This document shows, one piece after another, positions 52,470 to 62,280 of a stretch of 64,000 nucleotides of DNA. The stretch covers positions 100,090 through 164,089 of the forward strand of contig CAJULP010000068.1 of assembly GCA_910587295.1 (NCBI GenBank). Direction: 5' to 3'. Source of the stretch: an uncultured Lachnospiraceae bacterium. Lineage in GTDB: Bacteria > Bacillota > Clostridia > Lachnospirales > Lachnospiraceae. Under the pieces are notes generated by a model that saw only the letters and a program-made list of their open reading frames with translations, searched no databases and was not told the DNA's origin. Positions within the stretch are counted from its first letter, which is position 1; every line of letters starts with the position of its first letter. The translations under genes were made by a program, and so were the position numbers.

Positions 52470-52486
52470 ATTTTTCTCCCTATTTT

Positions 52487-53434
52487 CTAAACGATCGCAT
52501 TCCCTCTGACTTTTTTGGAGATTGCGTTTGCCGCGAACAAAAGCACGATGCTCAAAAGTGACTTCAACATCCCCAGCGTGATAGAATACGGATAGTCATT
52601 GATATAAAATCCGATTTTGTACACATAATAATCCAACACTTCAATCCGGTCCGACACCAGCGGATTATAAAACATAAAGTACTGGTCAAATCCGTTGGTC
52701 AGGATGTTGCTGATGGCAAGCAGCAGCATCACCACATAGGTAGGCAGGATCCCCGGTATGGTGATATGCCAAATCCTCTGCAGCTTATCCGCCCCGTCTA
52801 CCTTGGCCGCGTCAAAAAGTTCCGCGTCGATCCCCACGATCGCCGCTATGTAAATGATAGCCGACCAGCCAAAGGACTTCCAGATCCCAAAAAACCACTG
52901 CAGGGGCCATACCTTTTCCACTTCCCCCAAAATCCCCGTAGGTGATGTTTCAAAGCCAAGCTTTTTCAGGATCATACTGATAAATCCGTTCACGGAGAAA
53001 AACGCAAACGCCATGCCATACACCGTGATCCAGCTGATAAAGTTTGGCAGCGTGGTGGTAGTCTGGACAAATTTCTTAAACCGTCTTCCCTTGATCTCAT
53101 TAAACATGATGGCAAAAATCACCGGAACCGGCGTTGACAATAACCCAAGCCCGCTCATCACCAGGGTATTGCGCATCACGCGAAAAACCTCGGAGCGCTC
53201 AAAATACAGCTTTTTGAAATTGTCAAGCCCGATAAACTCCATCTGACCAAAATCAAGGAACCGCTGCCCCATTTTGTAGTCAAATACGGAATAGATCCAG
53301 CCCATCAAAGGCACATAATTCATAGCAAACACATAGACCATAAACGGAACCGCCAAAAGCAGGTATTTGATTCCCCGCACCTTTTTTCTCCCGAGCCGTT
53401 CCGCCAATGATTTTTTTCCCTCTCTAACCGGCAT
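52487..53434 (-). CDS. ABC permease (LplB/YteP type)
   Basis: A 315-residue permease with the LplB signature AMNYVPLMGWIYSVFDYKMG, FIGLDNFKKLYF and the coupling loop DAAKVDGADKLQRIWHITIPGI. It is the first gene of a three-gene transport operon, separated from the kinase by a terminator, so it probably has its own promoter at about 53440-53500. Confidence 0.9.
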   Translation of the reverse strand: MPVREGKKSLAERLGRKKVRGIKYLLLAVPFMVYVFAMNYVPLMGWIYSVFDYKMGQRFLDFGQMEFIGLDNFKKLYFERSEVFRVMRNTLVMSGLGLLSTPVPVIFAIMFNEIKGRRFKKFVQTTTTLPNFISWITVYGMAFAFFSVNGFISMILKKLGFETSPTGILGEVEKVWPLQWFFGIWKSFGWSAIIYIAAIVGIDAELFDAAKVDGADKLQRIWHITIPGILPTYVVMLLLAISNILTNGFDQYFMFYNPLVSDRIEVLDYYVYKIGFYINDYPYSITLGMLKSLLSIVLLFAANAISKKVRGNAIV

Positions 53435-53501
53435 TTTTCCCCTGCCTTTCCAAAGTATCCCTTTTGGGAGATTCCTTTTTGTAAGTTATTTTTATCATAA
53501 T

Positions 53502-53542
53502 AAAAGCCGAAGGAACATGCCATAAACATTCCTTCGACTTTT
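53502..53542 (-). terminator. Terminator after the second sensor kinase
   Basis: A 14-bp stem (AAAAGCCGAAGGAA / TTCCTTCGACTTTT, one G-T) with a 13-nt loop; on the minus strand TTTTATTATGAT follows. It separates the two-component genes from the transporter. Confidence 0.75.
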
Positions 53543-53625
53543 CGTCATATCTTATTAAATTATTGCTTTCCGGAATCCTTTTTTGGTAAAAACATCCGAA
53601 AAATATAAAAATATAACCGAAGATC

Positions 53626-55449
53626 CTATATCCCCCTTAGCGGCAGCCTCACCGTTACCCGGATCCCTTTCCCTTTTTCCCCGGCAATACAAAGCCCATA
53701 TTCCTTTCCATACAGAAGCTGGATCCTCTGGTTCACGTTAGAAAGCCCGATATGTTTTGTCTCCATCCCTGCCCGGATGTCTCCCTTAAGAGTTTCCATA
53801 TCCTCCCAGGCCATCCCTTTTCCATTGTCCGATACAGTCAATATCAGCCTGTCCTCCTCCTTTTGACAAAAGATCTGTATTTCCATCCCGGCCCCGTCCT
53901 CAGGCATTCCGTACAAAAAGGCATTTTCCGTGATCGGCTGGAGGATAAATTTCGGGATCACCGCTCCGCTAAGCTCCTTCGGAACCTTCACCGTAAGGGA
54001 TGTTTTTTCTCCGTACCTGTAATTCATCACTTTACCATAGCTGACAATATATTCCTCTTCCTCCTTAAGGGTCCAAAAAGGGCTGGCATCCCGGTACATC
54101 GGCTGCAGGATATCTCCCAGGGCGCTTAAGCAGTCCACCATGTCCTCCTCGCCTTTCATTGCAGCCATCCATTTTACCGTATTTAAGGTATTGTACAGAA
54201 AATGGGGATTTAACTGATACTTCAGCATTTTCATCTCCGTCTCCCGCTTAGTTTCCTCAATCTGGATGTTTTCCTCAACCAGCTCCTCGATCCTTGTAGA
54301 CATCCGGTTAAACTGCCGCCGCAGCAGACCGATCTCATCCAGTCTCTTCTCTCCTTCCGCCAGAGCGATCCCCAGGTTTCCATCTTCCATATCTTTTAAC
54401 GCTTCCACCGTCTCCAAAAGTGGTCTGGCCAAACGGCGCACCCAGAATACAGGGAACAAAACTGCCAAAATGACTGCCACAGTCACCGTGATCACAAAGA
54501 TCTGCCGGATGTTTCCCACATCTTTTAAAATGGCCGCCAAAGGCATTTCATTGACCATCGTCCAGCCGCCAAGGCGGAGCGGATAGCACAAAATCTGCCG
54601 CCCATCTTCCTCAAAGGTATAAGCTCCCTCCGCCGTTCCCTTTCGGTATTCCTCCCCTTTCTGCTCCCCAAGCGCCCTCTCATCCGGGTGAGAGATGATC
54701 TTCCCGCTGCCATCCAGGATATAAGTCACTTCCGGCTGTACCTTTTCCCGCTCAGGCGCATAATAAATATCCGTAAAATGCTCCAGGTTCACATTCACCA
54801 CCAGCCATGCCCGGTGGGCATTCCAGTATACCCCGCGATAGACACAAAGGCACGGAACCTCCTTTTCTTTACGTTCAAGGGCAAAAAAATCCCTGTTGGT
54901 ATATCCCCCGCACCATTTTACCGCACCAAAAGACGGCTCCCCGTCCTTAAGCTGTTCCTTATAAAAAACACTGCCTGCCCCGTTATCCTCCTGTATGATG
55001 TTCCGCTTACTGTCCATAATAAGCGCCATCCCTTCCGAATTATAAAGGCAGATAGAATCCACATAAGTATATTGGGCAAGGATGCCGCTGAGCCCACGGA
55101 AATAATCCGCTTTCATCTGAATGACCGTGACCTCATCCACATCCCCTACAAAGACCATTTCAGTCAATACCGTCTCACTGATGAGCCGCTCCGTCAAAAA
55201 CTCCACCTCACGGCAGAAAGCGTCAATATTATACTCCAACTGGGTAAAAGATTGTAATTTTTCCGCATCGGTCCGCTCCTTTAAGGAATCCATCACATTG
55301 TGGTACAAGACTAAAAAACTGCCAAGCAAAACCACCAAAAAGCTGATCGCCACCGCCGCCATCATCCTGATAAAAACGCTCCTGTATATTGGGATCTTCT
55401 CCAGTTCTTCTGCCTTGACAGGCTCCCGATGTCCTGAAATATAGTTCAT
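53626..55449 (-). CDS. YesM-type sensor histidine kinase
   Basis: A 607-residue kinase with membrane helices near 28-50 and 300-320, an extracellular Cache-like sensor between them, a HAMP region (RLARPLLETVEALKDMEDGNLGI), the phosphoacceptor His in YQLNPHFLYNTLNTVKW and ATPase motifs LQPITENAFLYG and SDNGKGM. Its start overlaps the response regulator stop in an ATGA, so they are translated together. It probably senses the glycan taken up by the adjacent transporter. Confidence 0.92.
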   Translation of the reverse strand: MNYISGHREPVKAEELEKIPIYRSVFIRMMAAVAISFLVVLLGSFLVLYHNVMDSLKERTDAEKLQSFTQLEYNIDAFCREVEFLTERLISETVLTEMVFVGDVDEVTVIQMKADYFRGLSGILAQYTYVDSICLYNSEGMALIMDSKRNIIQEDNGAGSVFYKEQLKDGEPSFGAVKWCGGYTNRDFFALERKEKEVPCLCVYRGVYWNAHRAWLVVNVNLEHFTDIYYAPEREKVQPEVTYILDGSGKIISHPDERALGEQKGEEYRKGTAEGAYTFEEDGRQILCYPLRLGGWTMVNEMPLAAILKDVGNIRQIFVITVTVAVILAVLFPVFWVRRLARPLLETVEALKDMEDGNLGIALAEGEKRLDEIGLLRRQFNRMSTRIEELVEENIQIEETKRETEMKMLKYQLNPHFLYNTLNTVKWMAAMKGEEDMVDCLSALGDILQPMYRDASPFWTLKEEEEYIVSYGKVMNYRYGEKTSLTVKVPKELSGAVIPKFILQPITENAFLYGMPEDGAGMEIQIFCQKEEDRLILTVSDNGKGMAWEDMETLKGDIRAGMETKHIGLSNVNQRIQLLYGKEYGLCIAGEKGKGIRVTVRLPLRGI

Positions 55450-56672
55450 GTTCCGTTCCTTTTCCGGAATGCGCTGGGGCGCTTCCCCGTAAGCCGTTTA
55501 AAGGTTTTGGAAAAATAGCTTTCATCCACAAACCCTGCCTGTTGTGCCACCTCATAAGTCCTTAACCCGGTATTTTCCAAAAGTTCTTTCGCCCTCTCCA
55601 CCCTTTTTTCCGTAATGTAGTCCACAAAGCCCACCCCAAGCTCTTTTTTAAACAGGCTGCTTAGATAATTAGGGCTTAAATTGATGCTGGATGCCACCTG
55701 ATTTAAGGTCAGCCGCTGGGTAAGATTTTCCTCAATATACCGCACCGCCTCAAAGATCTCTACGCTTAAATCCACCCTCTCGTCCTGCATTTTCTGACAG
55801 CACTCCTGATATTTATCCGGCAGTTCGGTAAATGACTGAAATACGCTGCTAACCCCCCATACCGTCCGCACCCCCATAAAGTTTGACAGCACATGGGATA
55901 TTTCTTTTTGCATCTTCTCCATCCAGGAATCCTCATCCTTCGGATCATTGACAACGTTCATAAAGAGCAGAAAACAATCCGGCCCTTCCTGGATCGTTTC
56001 CCCGCCCCCATATTTTTCCATGATCTCTTCTGTCGTATTCAAGATTACGAAGCGGATCAGCATCCCCCGGTCATCCATGATCTTCAGCCGGGCTTTTTCG
56101 TATCTTTGGATCACTACCCTTAAAAGAACCATATCTTTTTCCTTAACGGCAAGATTTAACCGCTCCATCCTGCTCCGAAAAAAGCCAATAGAAACCTGAT
56201 GGTAAAAAATATACCGCTTTAATTCCTCTTCCTTCTGCAGTCTGAACTCTTCCGCTCCATCCGGTCCGGCCCCATTTTCCTCATCTTCGTCCAGCTTCTT
56301 TTTTACTTTCGCCATTGCTGCCTCTATTTCCGCCGGCTTCATTTTTAATTTTAAAATGTAATCGGATACCCCCATCCGAAGGGCCTCCTGCAGATATCCA
56401 AATTCTTCATAACAGGTCAGGATCACGATCCCTGTCTTTTTATCTTCTTCCCTTATCCTTGCGATCAACTCCAGTCCGTCCATCACAGGCATCCTGATAT
56501 CCGTCAGGACAATATCGGGCCTTTCCCTTTCATAGATCTCCAAAGCCTGCCTGCCGTTTGCCGCATCCCCGACTACTTCCATCCCAAGCTTGTCCCAACC
56601 GATCACACTCTTTAAGCCTTCCCGGACCAGGACCTCATCTTCCACGATCAATACCTTTCTTTTATTTTCCAT
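55446..56672 (-). CDS. YesN-type response regulator (REC + AraC)
   Basis: A 408-residue regulator: receiver with EDE (11-13), phosphoacceptor Asp58 in LTDIRMP and Lys in ILKLKMKP; C-terminal AraC domain with LTLNQVASSINLSPNYLSSLFKKELG and VAQQAGFVDESYFSKTFKRLTG. It is cotranslated with its kinase and likely activates the LplB/LplC operon and perhaps the glycosidase genes. Confidence 0.93.
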   Translation of the reverse strand: MENKRKVLIVEDEVLVREGLKSVIGWDKLGMEVVGDAANGRQALEIYERERPDIVLTDIRMPVMDGLELIARIREEDKKTGIVILTCYEEFGYLQEALRMGVSDYILKLKMKPAEIEAAMAKVKKKLDEDEENGAGPDGAEEFRLQKEEELKRYIFYHQVSIGFFRSRMERLNLAVKEKDMVLLRVVIQRYEKARLKIMDDRGMLIRFVILNTTEEIMEKYGGGETIQEGPDCFLLFMNVVNDPKDEDSWMEKMQKEISHVLSNFMGVRTVWGVSSVFQSFTELPDKYQECCQKMQDERVDLSVEIFEAVRYIEENLTQRLTLNQVASSINLSPNYLSSLFKKELGVGFVDYITEKRVERAKELLENTGLRTYEVAQQAGFVDESYFSKTFKRLTGKRPSAFRKRNGT

Positions 56673-56844
56673 AATCCTCCCAAAAATTCCCCATACTCTT
56701 ATGAACCATTTATCCTAACTACTATCATCTTAATAAAAAGTGGGAAAATGCTCCATGGAAAATCTAATGAAAAATATAAAAATTTTAAGGGTCCTGCAAT
56801 TACAAGGGGATTTCTTCTTTTTGTTCCTAAATACCGCATGTTTC

Positions 56845-56873
56845 TTGTACTATATGGGTAAGTATGCTATATT
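56845..56873 (+). promoter_or_regulatory. Promoter of the TRIC-type gene
   Basis: TTGTAC (56845-56850) and TATATT (56868-56873) are 17 nt apart, 34 nt before the ATG. Confidence 0.7.
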
Positions 56874-56906
56874 GTTCCTATCCACCTAAAACTCGGAGGG
56901 ATCCAC

Positions 56907-57557
56907 ATGGAACTGCACACAAATATCTTTTTTCTTATAGAGATCATCGGAACGATCGCCTTTGCCTCCTCAGGGGCAATGGTGGCTGTCCGCAAAAAAT
57001 TAGACCTGTTCGGGATCATCGTCCTTGGCGTCATCACCGCCGTAGGCGGGGGAATGATCCGGGATCTGATGATCGGAAGCATCCCCCCTAACATGTTCCG
57101 TAACCCAATCTACGTGTTCGCCGCCTTCGTGACGGTGCTTATCATGTTTCTTATCTTCCGCTGCCGGCCTCATTTACTCGGGAGCCACTATATGGAAAGC
57201 TACGAAAAGGTCATGAACATCTTAGACGCCATCGGCCTTGGCGCATTTACCGTCACCGGAATCGACACCGGAATAGATGCAGGGTACGGAGAATACCATT
57301 TTCTTATCATCTTCCTGGGCGTTATCACCGGGATCGGCGGCGGCATCCTGCGGGATATCATGGCCGGTGAAACACCTTTTGTATTGAAAAAGCATGTTTA
57401 TGCCTGCGCATCCATTTCCGGGGCATGCCTGTACGCTTTTCTCCTGCAGTTTACCCACTCGGATTATGCCATGCTCTTTAGCGCTCTTTTGGTGATCGCC
57501 ATCCGCATTCTGGCAAGCCATTACCGCTGGAATCTGCCGGGCATCCGCACGGAATAG
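56907..57557 (+). CDS. TRIC-type (UPF0126/YicG) cation channel
   Basis: A 216-residue membrane protein of seven helices with two repeats: FASSGAMVAVRKKLDLFGIIVLG...GGGMIRDL and GAFTVTGIDTGID...GGGILRDIMAGETP. The paired G-G-G-x-x-R-D motifs are the UPF0126/TRIC signature; prokaryotic TRIC proteins are trimeric cation (K+) channels. GGAGG precedes the ATG. Its last 80 nt overlap the convergent GDPD gene. Confidence 0.9.
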   Translation: MELHTNIFFLIEIIGTIAFASSGAMVAVRKKLDLFGIIVLGVITAVGGGMIRDLMIGSIPPNMFRNPIYVFAAFVTVLIMFLIFRCRPHLLGSHYMESYEKVMNILDAIGLGAFTVTGIDTGIDAGYGEYHFLIIFLGVITGIGGGILRDIMAGETPFVLKKHVYACASISGACLYAFLLQFTHSDYAMLFSALLVIAIRILASHYRWNLPGIRTE

Positions 57558-58380
57558 ACTGGAGATAGCCCTTTAATTCCCAAACCCAGTCAGTCTGGAT
57601 GAAGTCCACCTGCTTTTTTAGCAGCCAGCCCCACCCTAAATCCGGTGACTGTGTCAGGGAACTGTCATCACTATGTCCTGCCGCGATCACCTCTTTTTCA
57701 TTATAAACAATGCTGTTTGCCCATATCAGCAGCTTATGCTCATGCATCCACCGGATATAAGCATCCGAAACGATCTCATCTGATTCCCGGTCAAACAAAA
57801 TTTCCGCACCGATGTAATTCAGCCTGCGCTTTAACAGTTCCTCGGAAAAACTGTCTTTATGCCACATCATCACACAGTACATAAGATCTGGCGCATACTT
57901 TTCCACCTGCGCAAAGGACTCCTCATCCGCGCCGGACTTGACGATCACCTGCTTTTCCACGCCTGCCTTGCGTATCTGCTCCGTAATCCCTTCCACGTCC
58001 ATCCAGAATTTGTCCACATTGATATAAACCTTATCCTTTAAAAAAGAAAATACTTCCACAAGCGAAGGCACGCGAAAGCCGGTGGGAACGCCGTCCTGAT
58101 TCTTTAAGGGGATCTCCCTTACCTCTTTTGCCGTCATTTCCGGTATATATTTCCCGCAGTCCAGGAAAACAGGCTCCATACCCGGGTGAAACACAAAATA
58201 CTGCCCATCTTTGCTTTTGGTGATGTCGATCTCCACCACGTCCGCACCCTGATCTACCGCGATCCGGAAAGCGGCCATGGTGTTGCAGGGGATATTGGCC
58301 CTGCTTACACCACGATGCGCCGCCACAAACGGATCCTTCCTTTTCCTTCTGTTTTCATATATGCTTTGATCAAAATCCAT
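57478..58380 (-). CDS. Glycerophosphodiester phosphodiesterase-like protein
   Basis: A 300-residue TIM-barrel protein of the GDPD family: AAHRGVSRAN, VEIDITKSKDG and VFHPGMEP keep the HRG His, the E-x-D pair and the second His. The usual ENT is CNT and the HD pair is HP, marking a divergent subfamily. It has no signal peptide. It follows GH127 by 24 nt, so it belongs to the glycosidase operon and may cut a phosphodiester-linked sugar. The ATG at 58380 has GAGG 6 nt before; a GTG four codons upstream is inside that site. Confidence 0.82.
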   Translation of the reverse strand: MDFDQSIYENRRKRKDPFVAAHRGVSRANIPCNTMAAFRIAVDQGADVVEIDITKSKDGQYFVFHPGMEPVFLDCGKYIPEMTAKEVREIPLKNQDGVPTGFRVPSLVEVFSFLKDKVYINVDKFWMDVEGITEQIRKAGVEKQVIVKSGADEESFAQVEKYAPDLMYCVMMWHKDSFSEELLKRRLNYIGAEILFDRESDEIVSDAYIRWMHEHKLLIWANSIVYNEKEVIAAGHSDDSSLTQSPDLGWGWLLKKQVDFIQTDWVWELKGYLQSIPCGCPADSSGNGLPECGWRSPKER

Positions 58381-58404
58381 TGGAAACCTCACTTCCCTTG
58401 CCTG

Positions 58405-60252
58405 TTACCCCCTATCAGCCTGCATCCACACTTCCATCTGGGAATCCCGCCGCCAGGTCTTGCCTGCCGATGCGTAATCCATCATGGGGAAGGCCTCTCC
58501 CCCTATCGCCACGTCAAACAGACATTGGCAGGGAATATTCCCCTTTTCTTTCTTTTGTGCGGATACCTTCCCATCCCCTAAGGCAACAGGCCTGCCTTCC
58601 GCTCCAAGCCTTTGATCCCTTGCAAGAGCCAGCGGTCCATACAGCACCGCCACATGCCGGCTGCTTAAGTCATCTTCCGGATTTTCCATGCCAAATACCA
58701 AACGGGCATTCCAGCATAGGGAAAGGCAGATCCTGTCTCCTTTCTTCCATCTGCGGCTGACCCGCAAATACGTGCCCGGCTGTGCGTCCTGTAAGGCTTC
58801 TCCATTTACCTCAGCCTGCACGGACTCCGTAAAGGAGGGGATCCGCAAGCTTATCTCAAAGTCCGCTTCCTTTTCCGGTTCCACAAGGACCAAAACCTCA
58901 CCGCCTGCAGGATAATCCCCCTCCACCGTAAGCTTTACCGGCACACCTTCTATGTCTGTGCGTATCTGCCCGGGAAGATAAATCCCAATCTCTATCCCCT
59001 TCTTGCTGTTCCTTGCAGCCGCAAAAGCCGTAAGGGCAGTTCCTGCCGCACCAATGGCGATACAGCAGCCGCAAAACTCCTTTCCCTGTTCCATGCTTTT
59101 AAAACCGCCTACGGCGCGGCCCCGTATTCCCGAACGCAGCGGGCTATAGCTGTCAAAAACCTGCCCGCAGCCGCCCCTTCCCGCAACTGCCCGGTCATAA
59201 ACCTCCCGATAATGGACCTCGTCAAATGTGGTTTCCGGTCCACAGGTGCTGTTTTCGGTGTTCACCGCCCCATAGAGTGCGTTAAACGCAGAACGCTCCA
59301 CTTCCTCTAAATATTTCATATTTCCCGTCATGCCATAAACCCGGTAGAGCAATTTCATCCATGTGACCGTGACACAGGTTTCCAGCATCAGCCCGTCATA
59401 CTTTGTTCCGGTCTGCATCAGGGAAGAATGGTTAAACAGTTCATGCTGGCAGCCGGAACCTCCCACAATCACGGCTTCCGACTCAAGCAGACGATCCGCA
59501 AACCGGACAACGGCCTGTTTCCACTTTTCGCTTTCCCTGACATGAGCATAGAACAAAAGCCCCTCAAAGCAGGACATCAGTTCATAGGCCTTCACCACCG
59601 GATACTGATAAGGATAAAGCCGGTCCTCATAAGCCGCCTGAAAGATATCAAACCCTTCCGCACCGCCGTTTTCCACAATATAATCGGCAAACTTAAGATA
59701 CCGTCTTTCCGGCTTTAGCTGATACAGCCGCACCACAGGTTCTAAAATGGAACTGGAATTGATCCCCTGCCATGCGTCGGAAGCAAGAGTGATCTTCTTT
59801 TTCCCTTCCTCATCCCCGATATGATCGATCACATAGTCCAAATGTCTCCCGGCAGCGTTAAGTACCTGCTCCTTTAACTCCTCCTCCCGGCAGATTTCAT
59901 AAAAATGGATCAGCCCCAGGAGCACATATTTCCGGCACCAGATATCCCAGCCGTTAAATTCCGCTTCTTTACTGTAGGTGGCAATCCTGCCTTCACGGTC
60001 CTGATAGGACATAAGCTCCAAAACCGTTTCCCGCAAGATCTCATAAAGCGCCTCATCTTCGGTATACTGATAAGTCATGCAGGCTCCCCGCATTAATTTC
60101 CCCCAGTATTCCCCTCTCCATCCGTGATCCGCATCATCCGGCGTTCCTGCAAACTGCCCTGCCGCAAGCTTCCACAGCTTCTCATCCTTTAGCTGTTCCC
60201 GCTCCACTAAGCGTATCATCTCATCCGCAATCCCTTTGTAACTCCTTTTCAT
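58405..60252 (-). CDS. GH127 family glycosidase (beta-L-arabinofuranosidase-like)
   Basis: A 615-residue (alpha/alpha)6-barrel enzyme with C-terminal beta domains. LETCVTVTWMKLLYRVYGMTGNMKYLEEVERSAFNAL is the GH127/PF07944 hallmark: the Glu and Cys of ETC and the later paired Cys (FCGCC) match the zinc/cysteine nucleophile site of HypBA1-type enzymes. Specificity could be beta-L-arabinofuranoside or another furanoside. It is cytoplasmic and lies 42 nt after GH20 in the same operon. Confidence 0.85.
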   Translation of the reverse strand: MKRSYKGIADEMIRLVEREQLKDEKLWKLAAGQFAGTPDDADHGWRGEYWGKLMRGACMTYQYTEDEALYEILRETVLELMSYQDREGRIATYSKEAEFNGWDIWCRKYVLLGLIHFYEICREEELKEQVLNAAGRHLDYVIDHIGDEEGKKKITLASDAWQGINSSSILEPVVRLYQLKPERRYLKFADYIVENGGAEGFDIFQAAYEDRLYPYQYPVVKAYELMSCFEGLLFYAHVRESEKWKQAVVRFADRLLESEAVIVGGSGCQHELFNHSSLMQTGTKYDGLMLETCVTVTWMKLLYRVYGMTGNMKYLEEVERSAFNALYGAVNTENSTCGPETTFDEVHYREVYDRAVAGRGGCGQVFDSYSPLRSGIRGRAVGGFKSMEQGKEFCGCCIAIGAAGTALTAFAAARNSKKGIEIGIYLPGQIRTDIEGVPVKLTVEGDYPAGGEVLVLVEPEKEADFEISLRIPSFTESVQAEVNGEALQDAQPGTYLRVSRRWKKGDRICLSLCWNARLVFGMENPEDDLSSRHVAVLYGPLALARDQRLGAEGRPVALGDGKVSAQKKEKGNIPCQCLFDVAIGGEAFPMMDYASAGKTWRRDSQMEVWMQADRG

Positions 60253-60294
60253 CCTTCCCCCGTTTCCGTGCCATATCGCAAAGACACCCGTATA

Positions 60295-62127
60295 TTAATC
60301 AAATTCCCTCAAAAAGTCCGCATACCAGTACACCACATTCTGAATCCGGTATAACTCCGATTCCCGGCTGACACTGCGCCAAAGAGCTTTGTAATCATAA
60401 AACCATTCTTCCAGCATCCCGGCTAACGCCTTCCCCCGGATGCCTTCCGTCCTTTTTATGCCAAATTCTTTTTCTCCAATCAGGCTCCCTGCCTGTGCGA
60501 AAAGTTCCATTCCCTTCAGCCCTGTCAGATATGCCGCCACACGGCTTCGCTGGGATTTTTCAATCCCGGGGATCCTGTGGTACAGCTCATTTTGTACCTC
60601 CCGGATCTTCCCAAGATCCTCATCCGTCCTTTCAAACATCCCTTTCTCCAAAGAACCATTTCCCTTTTCCTGATATTCCACGGCCTGCCGCCAGCCAAAT
60701 CCCTGCTCCGGCAGCCCTGCAAGCAGTTCCACCAGCGACTCTAAACTATCCTCATATTCCACAAGGGAAATCTGGCGGCTGATCTCCTCAAAAGGCAGGA
60801 TTTCTCCCTGCCAGCTAAAGGCCGCCCCAAAGATCATGCCGGCCACGGAAAAATCCGGGTGGTTAATATGCCCATAATCCCCCCAGTCCGTATTAAGCAC
60901 CCCTTCCGCACCGTAGGTTATGGCATAATCACACATTCTCCGTATATTTTCGTAAGAGTTCCTAATCAGAGGAATCAATTGATTCCAGCCGCTTACCCCC
61001 GGGCAGGTATACTGCCTGATACCGGCCTTTGCAAACACCTTAGCCGCATCCGGCGTCTCATTTGCGTCATACCCCCAGTTTAAGCAGATTGTTTCCTTGG
61101 GAAGCTCCCGGGCAGCCTCCGGAAAACTGCGGATGATATCCCCCCAGAGCATAGGAATCTTCCCCTTAGACACCACATGCCGGCAAAGTTCCCCCACAAA
61201 TTCAAGATACATGCTCTGCGTTCCCTTTTGCTCCGCCGCCGCTTTCCCTCTTCCCTTCCCAAGGTCAAAAGTCTCATCGGCGCATAAGTTAAAATACCGG
61301 GAAGAAAAAAGCTCCATATACCGGTCGATCATCCTTTTCGCATACAAAAGAGCGTCCGGCTCCGCGGCATTTAACGTATGGTGGCGCATCCGATCCACAA
61401 ACCCAAAAGGCTCCTTGGCCATTTCCGGAAATTCTCCAAGATACCTGTAGGATTTGGTCCTCAGCACCTTATATAAATGCCCAAAGCTGGAAAGGCTCGG
61501 AACCAGGTCGATCTGATACATGTTACAATATCTGTCCAGCTCCAGAATATCCTCCGCCGAAAGAGGCGTGTCATCTCTCCACACCTCACTGTGTTCCGGG
61601 AACAGGAAGCTGTGCTCAATGTAAAGCTGAAGCTGGTTGATCTTGTAAAAAGACAGTTTTTCCACAAATTTCTTTAATTCTTCCAGTTTGGGAATCCGGC
61701 CCCTTGTCACGTCCAGATAGTATCCCCGGGTGCTTATCTTCGGATGATCGCTGACCGTCATACAGGGAATCACTGTCTTTCCCTGCCGAATCAGCTGCCG
61801 CAGAGTCTGGACTCCCATGAAAAGCCCGGCAGCGTCAAAAGCCGCCAATCGGATTTTCCCCGGCGCCACTTCAAGACAATACGCTTCCTTTGTGTCCTTC
61901 CATTCATCCGCAAGGCCAAGACCTAAGGATATTACCGTGTTATTGGTTTCCTCCGCCATGATATCCAGAGAAAGCCCTGCGGATTCCCGGATTTCCTTTT
62001 TCAGGATGGCAGCATAAAAATATGCTTCCCTGCAGGTATTGTCAATGGTGATCACACCGTCATAGGGCAACAGGAACTGCCCCTCTTTTTCTTCTACTTT
62101 ATAAGGTTTGGGGATGATATACATCAC
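60295..62127 (-). CDS. GH20 beta-N-acetylhexosaminidase-like enzyme
   Basis: A 610-residue protein: an N-terminal GH20b domain (LPYDGVITID...GVQTLRQLI) and the barrel with TRGYYLDVTRGRIPKLEEL and the catalytic pair in NLCADETFDLG. It removes terminal GlcNAc/GalNAc, probably by substrate-assisted catalysis. No signal peptide is seen, so it works on imported oligosaccharide. It begins the GH20-GH127-GDPD run. Confidence 0.88.
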   Translation of the reverse strand: MMYIIPKPYKVEEKEGQFLLPYDGVITIDNTCREAYFYAAILKKEIRESAGLSLDIMAEETNNTVISLGLGLADEWKDTKEAYCLEVAPGKIRLAAFDAAGLFMGVQTLRQLIRQGKTVIPCMTVSDHPKISTRGYYLDVTRGRIPKLEELKKFVEKLSFYKINQLQLYIEHSFLFPEHSEVWRDDTPLSAEDILELDRYCNMYQIDLVPSLSSFGHLYKVLRTKSYRYLGEFPEMAKEPFGFVDRMRHHTLNAAEPDALLYAKRMIDRYMELFSSRYFNLCADETFDLGKGRGKAAAEQKGTQSMYLEFVGELCRHVVSKGKIPMLWGDIIRSFPEAARELPKETICLNWGYDANETPDAAKVFAKAGIRQYTCPGVSGWNQLIPLIRNSYENIRRMCDYAITYGAEGVLNTDWGDYGHINHPDFSVAGMIFGAAFSWQGEILPFEEISRQISLVEYEDSLESLVELLAGLPEQGFGWRQAVEYQEKGNGSLEKGMFERTDEDLGKIREVQNELYHRIPGIEKSQRSRVAAYLTGLKGMELFAQAGSLIGEKEFGIKRTEGIRGKALAGMLEEWFYDYKALWRSVSRESELYRIQNVVYWYADFLREFD

Positions 62128-62155
62128 AGCTTATTCTCCCTTCGTATACTAAATG

Positions 62156-62179
62156 CGGCTGCCCCTTTTGGGCCAGCCG
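62156..62179 (-). terminator. Weak hairpin between lactonase and GH20 genes
   Basis: CGGCTG-CCCC and GGG-CCAGCCG pair around TTTT, about 100 nt after the lactonase stop and 29 nt before the GH20 start. No T tract follows, so partial attenuation is more likely than full termination. Confidence 0.4.
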
Positions 62180-62280
62180 TATCTGTCTTTTCATTTTACT
62201 ATATCTTTTGAGGTTTGTAACTATATTTCTCGCATCACTACTCAACTCATCCATCAAATCATGATAAAGTATGATTACTA

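Noticed and set aside
58405..60252. GH94 or GH88-type assignment for this (alpha/alpha)6-barrel
   Set aside because: The ETC and CC cysteine motifs fit GH127 and not those families.
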